Below are positions 15,309-22,379 of a DNA stretch of 22,379 nt, piece by piece. The stretch's first letter is position 1. Each line of letters starts with the position of its first letter. The translations under genes were made by a program, and so were the position numbers. This DNA comes from Nitrospirota bacterium (lineage in GTDB: Bacteria; Nitrospirota; Nitrospiria; Nitrospirales; Nitrospiraceae), in assembly GCA_016195505.1 (NCBI GenBank), contig JACPZN010000196.1, forward strand, positions 1-22,379. Reading direction: 5' to 3'. The notes under the pieces are model-generated. The model made no database searches and was not told the DNA's origin. It saw only the letters and a list, made by a program, of their open reading frames with translations.

Positions 15309-16076
15309 TCACAGCAAAACCGACGTCAAAAAATAGTCCCACACGAGGATCAGGACCGACGATAACACGACCGCCTCCGTCGTCGCTGCGCCCAGCCCTT
15401 CTGCACTCATCCGAGTGTAGAACCCTTTGTAGCAGCAGACCCAGCTCACGATAAGACCAAAACTGATGGATTTGAGAATGCCGCCATACACGTCTTTCCA
15501 CTCGACGGCAGACTCAATCGAGTTCCAGTACGAACCGGCGTTGACTCCCAACAGATCCACTCCGACGAGATAGCCGCCGTAGATCCCAATTACATCGAAG
15601 ATCGCAACGAGCAACGGAACACCGATCAGCCCGGCCACCAACTTCGGTACGATCAGATACTGCAAGGGATTGATCGCCATCGTATCAAGCGCGTCGATTT
15701 GCTCCGTAATGCGCATGATCCCAATCTCCGCTGTCATGGCCGAGCCGGCCCTCGCGGTCACCATCAAGGCGGCAAGGACTGGACCGAGCTCGCGGATCAT
15801 ACTGAGCGCCACCGCCGATCCCAGCAGCCCTTCGGAGCCAAACTTACGGAGCGAATAATAGCCTTGTAGGGCGAGTACCATTCCCGTAAATCCTGCGGTC
15901 AGGACCACCACAAACGTCGACTTATACCCGATAAAGTGCACCTGTTTGACGATCTGAACCACTCGAAGCGGAGGACGCAGAAGCCAGGCAAAGGACGACA
16001 GGACAAAGATGAGCATCCGACCCATTTCGCCCACGTAGGTCAAGACCCTATGGCCGATCCGCTCAAGTATCTTCAT
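15309..16076 (-). CDS. mlaE: MlaE-like ABC transporter permease
   Basis: A 255-residue permease with about five or six hydrophobic segments and the conserved MlaE core: FTGMVLALQGYYSLRKFG, GSAVALSMIRELGPVLAALM, ARAGSAMTAEIGIMRITEQIDAL and MAINPLQYLIVPKL. The C-terminus has GLGAATTEAVVLSSVLILVWDYFLT. It forms the membrane channel of the MlaFED lipid transporter. Its ATG overlaps the TGA of hpnG (ATGA, 16076-16073), a strong sign of translational coupling to the hopanoid genes. Confidence 0.96.
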   Translation of the reverse strand: MKILERIGHRVLTYVGEMGRMLIFVLSSFAWLLRPPLRVVQIVKQVHFIGYKSTFVVVLTAGFTGMVLALQGYYSLRKFGSEGLLGSAVALSMIRELGPVLAALMVTARAGSAMTAEIGIMRITEQIDALDTMAINPLQYLIVPKLVAGLIGVPLLVAIFDVIGIYGGYLVGVDLLGVNAGSYWNSIESAVEWKDVYGGILKSISFGLIVSWVCCYKGFYTRMSAEGLGAATTEAVVLSSVLILVWDYFLTSVLL

Positions 16077-16918
16077 AGTCTGTCGGTGGGTGATCTTTCT
16101 TCGGCCTCATCAATCGCCATTGCTGCGGCATAACGCTGGAAGAACCTGGTCAAGGTCTTTGCTGCCGCCTGACTCTGTCGACGAAGCCGGCCGAGACCCC
16201 AGAGGCTCGAAGGGGCACCCAGCACCGCGGTGATACCCTTGAGCCACCCAGTGGGCCTGAGAAACAGATTGAAGTCAAGTGGCAGATTTTCATCGAGAAG
16301 ATCGGATGCTGCGCGCACGATCACAAAGGGCACCTGGGCACGCTGCGCTTCGATCGCCAAGGCCGCGCTCTCCATATCGAGACCGATCGCGCCGGTGGTC
16401 CGCGCAAACTTTCCTTTCTCCATCGCGCTGCCTATGATCCGATCGGTAGACACAAACCGTCCAATGTGGGTGGATTGAACCGCGCCCTCTACGAGCCCCA
16501 ACAACGCATCCCGCTCAATCCCGGGAACATCGATCGCGCATGATTGTTCCGAGCCCTGTGCCCCAACTAACACCACATCGCATCCGACCAAGAGCGCTCC
16601 TACTTCGACCGTTAAGAGCGCACAGGCAAATCCTGTCGACACTGCGAGGCTAAACGACTGATGAGCCAGCAATCGAGAGGCAACCTGCCTCGCGTTCTCA
16701 AGGCCCACACCAGTTCGAACCAGCCAATATTCTCTGCCGCCTGCTGCACAGACAATCACCTGCACCCCGTCCATTCGACGCTCGACGCCTGGTGCAAATG
16801 CAGACCGAACCGCCTTCATTTCCCATGAGGTTGCGGCAAAAATCACAATCCGCTTCACTGGTACCGCACATGTTGGAGGAGAAGAAACGACGGGAGGGAG
16901 AGAACTGGCGGCGGTCAA
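16073..16918 (-). CDS. hpnG: HpnG, hopanoid-associated nucleosidase/phosphorylase
   Basis: The 281-residue protein has a phosphorylase-superfamily fold related to MTA/SAH nucleosidases: IVIFAATSWEMKAVRSAF at the start, VRTGVGLENA, STGFACAL, the STDRI segment and GLDMESAALAIEAQ, which holds the catalytic-site Glu. FVIVRAASDLLDENLPLDFN is typical of the HpnG subgroup as I know it. HpnG removes adenine from adenosylhopane, the HpnH product, on the way to bacteriohopanetetrol or aminotriol. The start is TTG 16918, supported by a TTGA overlap with the TGA of shc. The C-terminal extension after FLRPTGWLKG is Arg/Ala-rich. It overlaps mlaE by 4 nt. Confidence 0.93.
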   Translation of the reverse strand: MTAASSLPPVVSSPPTCAVPVKRIVIFAATSWEMKAVRSAFAPGVERRMDGVQVIVCAAGGREYWLVRTGVGLENARQVASRLLAHQSFSLAVSTGFACALLTVEVGALLVGCDVVLVGAQGSEQSCAIDVPGIERDALLGLVEGAVQSTHIGRFVSTDRIIGSAMEKGKFARTTGAIGLDMESAALAIEAQRAQVPFVIVRAASDLLDENLPLDFNLFLRPTGWLKGITAVLGAPSSLWGLGRLRRQSQAAAKTLTRFFQRYAAAMAIDEAEERSPTDRL

Positions 16919-18966
16919 CGCTCAGACCGGTACAACCCAGCCCCTAGAACGTGGTGACGCAGCTCGTCCGCCCGCATTTTCCCGCGGGAACGGAGGTTGC
17001 GATACATGGCAAGGGCCCATAGCGGGAAATACTGACAATACCAGTGATAACGGAGATAGAAGACGGCAGGAAACCCGGTCCCCGTATGACGAACCTCTTC
17101 CCATGATCCGTCTTTCATCTGATGACGAAGGAGAAACTGCGCTCCACGCGCGACGCTGAACGAATCTGTTACTCCGGCAGACATCAAAGCCATCAACGCC
17201 CATGCGGTTTGCGAGGGCGTGCTGTCTCCCTTGCCGCTGTACGCCACATCCCTGTAAGACACGCATGACTCGCCCCAACCGCCATCGGGATTCTGCTTCG
17301 ACTCCAACCAGGAGACGGCTCGTCGGATGTAGGGAGCCGACAGGTCCTCCCCGATCGCGCGAAGTCCAGCCAAGACAGACCACGTTCCATAGATGTAGTT
17401 GACGCCCCACCGTCCGTACCAACTCCCATCCTTCTCCTGTTCCTTCTTGAGAAAGGCCAGGGCTGGTGCGACGGCAGGGTGCGTGCTGTCATACCCCAAT
17501 GCCCCAAGCATCTCCAGACATCGTCCTGCAAGATCGGAGGTGCTGGGATCCAGGAGGGCTTTATGGTCGGCAAAGGGAATATAGTTGAAGACGATCCGGT
17601 TGTTGTCCTTATCATACGCACCCCAGCCCCCATCAGATCCCTGCATGGCCAAAACCCACTCCATGCCCCGACGAATTGATTCTTGCAGTTCGGCCTTCTG
17701 GGGCAGCTTCAATTTTGAGAGCGCCATGAGAACAACGGCAGAGTCGTCAACGTCCGGATAGAGCTCATTCTCAAACTGGAAATACCACCCGCCCGGCTGA
17801 GCCTTCGGGGAGGAGATAATCCAGTCACCCACGGTTTTGGTTTGCCGGGACATGAGATACGCCCCGGCCTTTTGCAGCGCAGGATGATCTTGTGGCAACC
17901 CCGCTTCAATCAGCGCATTCATGAGCAAGGCAGTATCCCAGATAGGAGAAAAACAGGGTTGAAGATGGACCGCACGGACATGCTGACCATAGATCGCGCC
18001 GAGCCCGCCCGATCCTTTAAGGTGTTCCAACATCCAGGTTGCGGCCTTATGCAGCGCCTTCTCGCGGAGCACTCTCATGGGCATCCGGTCGTATAATTTC
18101 AGCATCGCATCCAATGCGACAAAGAAGTTATGCGGAGTGAACCACTTCTGATCCTTATTGAACGGCGGGAACTTCCAATAGCGTATTTCTCCGCGCGGCA
18201 TGGGATACAATTCTTCAATGCTCTGCTCATGAGGAATTTGACACACCGGCCGGTGTGCAAACACAATCAGTAATGGAATCAACACGGCGCGCGACCAATA
18301 CGAGATCGCATAGATACTGAAATAGAACCGCTTCGGCAGCAGCATAATCTCGACGGGCATGTGCGGAATACCTTCCCAATCGTACTGATCGAACAATGCC
18401 AGCGCGATTTTGGTAAACACGTTGGCTTGCACGACCCCGCCCATGGCAAGGATGCGCTCCTTCGCCCGCAGCATGAATGGCTCTTCCGCAGACACTCCGC
18501 CCAACTTCAGCGCGAAATATGCTTTCACTAATGCGCTGATCTCTGCCGGCCCGCCGTAATAAATCGGCCACCCGCCATCGGGCAGCTGCATCGCTTTCAG
18601 GTAATGAACCGCCTTTTCCTCTCGATCAGGATCCACGCGATCAAGAAATCGGCGGAGCATCAAGTATTCGGACGTCAATGTCGTATCGGCTTCAAGCTCA
18701 GCAACCCAACAACCTTCGGCATGTTGCTGGCTGAGGAACCAGGCCTGGCTCCGTCTGATGGCATCATCAATCGCGTCAGGCTGGCTGACAGCATGGCCGA
18801 CCGATCGGCGCGTAGAAGGATCCAAAGAGGGCAACACGGTCGGTTTATCTGAAATTAGACGGAGAGAAGGCGCCGGTAAAAATTCAGTTGCGGGGCTGAG
18901 CTTGTCCTGACCGTTTGAGAGCAGGCTTTCAGAGAGGCGGGTGAATAACGTCTTGATGAGTTTCAT
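16915..18966 (-). CDS. shc: Squalene-hopene cyclase
   Basis: The enzyme cyclises squalene to hopene/diplopterol in one polycyclisation at the membrane. The 683-residue protein carries the catalytic DxDD acid motif as DVDD at 405-408 (YPDVDDSAVV) and multiple QW repeats, for example QLPDGGW (127-133), GSDGGWGAYDKDN, KDGSWYGRWGVNYIYGTW and QNPDGGWGES. Length fits the usual 630-720. An extra N-terminal stretch of about 60 residues precedes the first repeat. It starts at ATG 18966 with a weak GGG ribosome site. It is the first gene of the shc-hpnG-mlaEFDC-barrel operon and has a promoter at 19082-19110. Confidence 0.98.
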   Translation of the reverse strand: MKLIKTLFTRLSESLLSNGQDKLSPATEFLPAPSLRLISDKPTVLPSLDPSTRRSVGHAVSQPDAIDDAIRRSQAWFLSQQHAEGCWVAELEADTTLTSEYLMLRRFLDRVDPDREEKAVHYLKAMQLPDGGWPIYYGGPAEISALVKAYFALKLGGVSAEEPFMLRAKERILAMGGVVQANVFTKIALALFDQYDWEGIPHMPVEIMLLPKRFYFSIYAISYWSRAVLIPLLIVFAHRPVCQIPHEQSIEELYPMPRGEIRYWKFPPFNKDQKWFTPHNFFVALDAMLKLYDRMPMRVLREKALHKAATWMLEHLKGSGGLGAIYGQHVRAVHLQPCFSPIWDTALLMNALIEAGLPQDHPALQKAGAYLMSRQTKTVGDWIISSPKAQPGGWYFQFENELYPDVDDSAVVLMALSKLKLPQKAELQESIRRGMEWVLAMQGSDGGWGAYDKDNNRIVFNYIPFADHKALLDPSTSDLAGRCLEMLGALGYDSTHPAVAPALAFLKKEQEKDGSWYGRWGVNYIYGTWSVLAGLRAIGEDLSAPYIRRAVSWLESKQNPDGGWGESCVSYRDVAYSGKGDSTPSQTAWALMALMSAGVTDSFSVARGAQFLLRHQMKDGSWEEVRHTGTGFPAVFYLRYHWYCQYFPLWALAMYRNLRSRGKMRADELRHHVLGAGLYRSER

Positions 18967-19081
18967 GAATCCCTACAGCTCAAAAGATGCGAGTGAGACT
19001 GGCGACATGACTGGTATCTGCCAAACTCTCCCGTAGTGAGAAACTCATCTCGACACAGCCGGGCTGTATTCCACTCGACGG

Positions 19082-19110
19082 CTTATAACAGAGGCTCTGA
19101 GATGAGTCAA
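19082..19110 (-). promoter_or_regulatory. Sigma-70-type promoter of the shc-hpnG-mla operon
   Basis: The minus strand shows -35 TTGACT (19110-19105), a 17-nt spacer and -10 TATAAG (19087-19082). Each hexamer is one base from consensus. Transcription would start near 19075, giving a leader of about 110 nt before shc. It is the only clear promoter I see for the seven downstream genes. No rho-independent terminator is visible between smc (stop at 19158) and this promoter. Confidence 0.8.
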
Positions 19111-19157
19111 GCAAAGGGGCGCGAAGTCCTCTGAACTATTCGGCTTTTTAGGCTGTG

Positions 19158-22100
19158 CTAAGCCGGCTGCAGATCTCCGAGCCTGACAGACACGAGCTTG
19201 GACACCCCCGGCTCCTCCATAGTGACTCCGAAGAGTGAATCGGCGATGCCCATGGTCCGCTTGTTGTGGGTAATGACCAGGAACTGGGCGTTCTGCGCCA
19301 GATCCCTCAGGACGCCGGTAAAGCGCCCGATGTTTTCCTCGTCCAACGGCGCATCAATTTCGTCCAAAAGACAGAACGGCGTCGGCCTGATGAGAAAGCT
19401 TGCAAACAACAGTGCCATCGCCGTGAGGGTTTTCTCTCCGCCTGACAACATCGTGATGCTTTTCAGCCGTTTCCCAGGCGGCTGCGCCACGATTTCAATG
19501 CCAGGTTCCTGACTCCCGGAGTTTTCGCCGTTTTCTGCAGGCGGTTCATCGACCAGCTGAAGCTCAGCCCGTCCACCGGGAAAGAACTGGCCGAACACCT
19601 CGGTAAACTTTTGCTGCAATTCATTGAACGTGGACACAAACATTTCCTTCGTCGTCCGGTTGATGCGCTGGATAATTTCCTTGAGCGACGCGATTGAATT
19701 GGCGAGGTCCTGCTCTTGAGCAGACAGAAATTTGTGGCGTTCATCAAGCTCTTGGTGTTCGCTGATGGCGGCCAGATTGATCGGCCCCATTCGATCCAGC
19801 CGGTCGCGAAGTCTCTGCAACTGCTCTTTCAGCGCGGTATCGGAATGCTGAGGCGTCTCGTCGGTCACGTCGGCTGAATTCCCCGATGCCGGCTCGGCTG
19901 GTTCCAAGGTGTCGTCGAGAAGCGTGAGCGGATCCAGCTGGTAGGTCCCCGACAACGTCCCCTCGACGGTTACCAATTGCGTCCGGATTTCCGCGCGACG
20001 AACTTCAACCGTCATCCGTGCATCCCGAATCGCCGACATCCCACGCCGAAACTCTTCAAGGCCGGCCTCCAGCGCTTGACTGGCCGCCATCTGCTGGGCC
20101 TGCTCTTCTTGCGTCGCGACCAGCTCCCCTTTCACACGCCCGGCAGTTGCGCCGAATCCCTGACAGAGTGCTTCTTGACGAGCTTGCTCAGCCCGGCTTT
20201 GCTCGATTGAAATCTTCAAACCCTCAAGATGCGCACCTAGCACACGACGGCGGTCGTCCGTTTCCTGAATCTGTTGCATCACCCGAACCCGATTCGCCTG
20301 CTCATGCTCCCGTTTCGCGCGGAGTCCTTCTGCAGCCAGCCTCGCGTCTGTGACACGTTCCCGGAGCGCTCTGACATGGTGATCGATCTGCTCAAGCCGC
20401 TCCCGAACCCGCCCCAACCCAGTTTCTTGCCCGTTCTTCTCAGCCATCCATTGAACCAACTGTGCCTGAACCGAACGCGACTCTTGTTCCAGACGCTGCT
20501 GCTCTCCGATGCCTTTCTGAATCTCTCCTGCCATCCCGTTCAGCCGAACGTCGAGGTCGGACAAAAATTGCTGAAGCTTCTCTTCATCTTTACGCAATGA
20601 AAGATCCTGCATTTCAGCATCTCGGAGCAAATCCCCGAGTTGTCTTTCCCTCTGTGCAAACGACTGGGCCTGCACCAGCAGCGCTTCACGCTGCCGTTTG
20701 CCCTGATCGAGCAACACGACCACTGATTGCCGTTTGGTTTCAAGGTCCATCACCTCCCGACGGCGCTCAAGAAGACCTTGCCTCCCTTGAACCTGCCCAC
20801 CTGTCACAACCCCCGATGCATCCACCACTTCCCCAGCCAAGGTCACGAGAATCGGACCATCCGGAGCTCTCCAGGACTGTCGCTCCCATAGGCGAATAGC
20901 CTGATCCAACGATTCAACGATGACCACACGATCGAATAAACAATCACGGGCTGCCGTACGAGCCGCATCGGTTTGAATTAAATCGACGGCACGCCCGACG
21001 ACACCTGCCTGATCTGCGATCGCTGACCACCAGACGTTGGGACTTCCCCCTCCCCATCGTGGATGGTGTGGGATAAAGCTGCCTCGGCCAAGGGCCTTCT
21101 CCTGCAGGAAACCGATCACCCGATTCGCCACCGATGGCCCGTCAACAAACCATCCGCGAACGCGCTCGCCCAACACCGCCTCAACCGCACGGTCCAAGCC
21201 GGGCGGGATCACCAACCATTCAGCTACCGCATCCCGTACGCCTTCACAAGACTTGAGCGCGGTACTCTCATTAGTACCTTGCCGGCCATAGCCCATCTCT
21301 TCGCGAACCACCCCCTCCAGCGCCTCAAGACGCGAATCGACCCCCGCCAGCTCTTCCGACCGTCGCAGTATCAATTGGTCCAGCGCTTGGACTTCACGCA
21401 CGACTCGAGCAGCGTCTTCCTGGACGGATTGTTGTTCGGCTCGAAGGGTGGTAACCAGCCGATCAGCCTTTCCGTATTCTTGCCGCAATACATCATGGCG
21501 ACCGACGGCGGCATCGCGTTGAGCTTGAAGCTCTTGCCGCTCGGAAGACAACTTTGTTCCCCGATCGCCGAGGTCTTTCATTCGCCCCGCCAGCTGGGAG
21601 ATGCCCTGCTCCGTGTTCGCCACCAGAACCGCCAGCTGCAACACATCTCCGCGTCCGCGCTCCTCCTCCGCCATAGCCGAGGCTCGCTGATGAAGCAGGT
21701 GCTCCATCTCCCGATCAAGTTCGCCGAGTGCGCGCTCTCTGGCCCCCATGTCCTCTTCAACCGAGGCCAATGAGGACTCGATAGCCTGGAGCGCCGCAGC
21801 CAAATCATCCCGCGATCTGACCAGGTCATCCAGCTCAGCCGTCTCCTGACCTTGTTGCTGGTCGAACAATTGGCTCCGATTGCGCTCGACCTCTGCGGCG
21901 GTAAGCGCCTGCGCCTGCTGTTGTTCCACACGCGCTAGCTCTTCGCGAATCTTTCCGATCGAGTCACCTATTGCAATTGCTGTGAGACGCACCTGCTCAA
22001 GGTCGGTTGTAAGTCGAGCCTGCTCCGCCGCTTTCGTGGTTTCTTGCCGATCTAAGCTCAAAACTTCAGCGTCAACCTCTTGTAATCCGTTTCGAAGCAC

Positions 22101-22379
22101 CTTGAATTCTCTCGTTAGCAACGCAATCTCGATCTCGCGCGCCTCCCGCTGCAACGTCTGGAAGGCCCGCGCTTGACGAGCTTGCCGTTCGAGAGAATTG
22201 AGCTGCTTCTTCACTTCCGCAACGATGTCGCGGACACGAAGGAGGTTTTGCTGCGTGGCCTCGAGTTTTCGGAGCGCCTCGGCTTTCTGTTTCTTATAGC
22301 GAATGATGCCGGCGGTTTCTTCGATGAGCTCGCGCCGATCTTGCGGGGATGCGTTCAGAATCTGATCGATCTGACCCTG
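19158..22379 (-). CDS. smc: Chromosome segregation protein SMC (5' end outside window)
   Basis: The open frame runs from the window edge to TAG at 19158-19160, giving 1073 residues of the C-terminal and central part. The first visible residues (QGQIDQILN, RRELIEETAGI, YKKQKAEAL) lie just after the N-terminal head, so about 150 residues with Walker A are missing. Long Gln/Glu/Arg-rich coiled coils flank a hinge domain (AVEAVLGERVRGWFVDG, FVDGPSVANRVIGFLQEK, VVDASGVVTGG). The C-terminal head has signature LSGGEKTLTAMALLFA and Walker B FCLLDEIDAPLDEEN, with a switch His in VITHNKRTM. SMC dimers with ScpA/ScpB act as the condensin for chromosome organisation. An internal GTG at 22214 is not the start, because homology continues upstream of it. 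Confidence 0.97.
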   Translation of the reverse strand, partial: QGQIDQILNASPQDRRELIEETAGIIRYKKQKAEALRKLEATQQNLLRVRDIVAEVKKQLNSLERQARQARAFQTLQREAREIEIALLTREFKVLRNGLQEVDAEVLSLDRQETTKAAEQARLTTDLEQVRLTAIAIGDSIGKIREELARVEQQQAQALTAAEVERNRSQLFDQQQGQETAELDDLVRSRDDLAAALQAIESSLASVEEDMGARERALGELDREMEHLLHQRASAMAEEERGRGDVLQLAVLVANTEQGISQLAGRMKDLGDRGTKLSSERQELQAQRDAAVGRHDVLRQEYGKADRLVTTLRAEQQSVQEDAARVVREVQALDQLILRRSEELAGVDSRLEALEGVVREEMGYGRQGTNESTALKSCEGVRDAVAEWLVIPPGLDRAVEAVLGERVRGWFVDGPSVANRVIGFLQEKALGRGSFIPHHPRWGGGSPNVWWSAIADQAGVVGRAVDLIQTDAARTAARDCLFDRVVIVESLDQAIRLWERQSWRAPDGPILVTLAGEVVDASGVVTGGQVQGRQGLLERRREVMDLETKRQSVVVLLDQGKRQREALLVQAQSFAQRERQLGDLLRDAEMQDLSLRKDEEKLQQFLSDLDVRLNGMAGEIQKGIGEQQRLEQESRSVQAQLVQWMAEKNGQETGLGRVRERLEQIDHHVRALRERVTDARLAAEGLRAKREHEQANRVRVMQQIQETDDRRRVLGAHLEGLKISIEQSRAEQARQEALCQGFGATAGRVKGELVATQEEQAQQMAASQALEAGLEEFRRGMSAIRDARMTVEVRRAEIRTQLVTVEGTLSGTYQLDPLTLLDDTLEPAEPASGNSADVTDETPQHSDTALKEQLQRLRDRLDRMGPINLAAISEHQELDERHKFLSAQEQDLANSIASLKEIIQRINRTTKEMFVSTFNELQQKFTEVFGQFFPGGRAELQLVDEPPAENGENSGSQEPGIEIVAQPPGKRLKSITMLSGGEKTLTAMALLFASFLIRPTPFCLLDEIDAPLDEENIGRFTGVLRDLAQNAQFLVITHNKRTMGIADSLFGVTMEEPGVSKLVSVRLGDLQPA

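Overview
The window looks like a chromosomal segment of a Nitrospira-type bacterium (phylum Nitrospirota). This is inferred from gene content: a cytochrome bc-type complex with a b6-like cytochrome b sits next to a diverged cytochrome bd-like oxidase subunit, and a full hopanoid pathway is nearby. I could not run a search, so the genus is a judgement. Every gene I accept, 16 protein-coding loci and one tRNA, lies on the minus strand, so transcription runs from high to low coordinates. No insertion sequence, phage gene, CRISPR array or plus-strand gene was found.

Bases 1-5725 hold a respiratory operon. In transcription order it has a lipoprotein monohaem cytochrome c, a large bd-like membrane subunit, a membrane-anchored cytochrome c, a Rieske protein with an N-terminal PRC-barrel, a fused b6/subunit-IV cytochrome b, and a membrane-anchored trihaem cytochrome whose frame is broken by one base. 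The last four abut or nearly abut. The genes suggest one quinol-oxidising assembly that passes electrons through c haems. An inverted pair of REP-like palindromes and a rho-independent terminator separate this operon from an upstream gene (6003-6524) that has its own promoter and encodes a secreted, C-terminally anchored protein of unknown function.

Bases 6785-8407 hold hpnH (radical SAM adenosylhopane synthase) with a clear promoter, followed by a small unknown gene. A tRNA-Cys(GCA) gene lies at 8578-8652. Bases 8713-11808 hold ispG and dxs of the MEP isoprenoid pathway. The dxs copy is disrupted: about 86 bp carrying the catalytic glutamate are missing and the frame shifts, at a 6-bp microhomology.

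Bases 12065-18966 appear to be one seven-gene operon read from a good sigma-70-type promoter at 19082-19110: shc (squalene-hopene cyclase), hpnG (adenosylhopane nucleosidase/phosphorylase), mlaE, mlaF, mlaD, mlaC and an Omp85/D15-type outer-membrane barrel without POTRA domains. shc/hpnG and hpnG/mlaE overlap by 4 nt. With dxs, ispG and hpnH close by, the region covers isoprenoid precursor synthesis, hopanoid formation and side-chain processing, and a probable inner-to-outer membrane lipid route. I find the hopanoid-Mla-barrel coupling the most interesting functional hypothesis in the window. Bases 19158-22379 hold most of smc, whose N-terminal head lies beyond the window edge.
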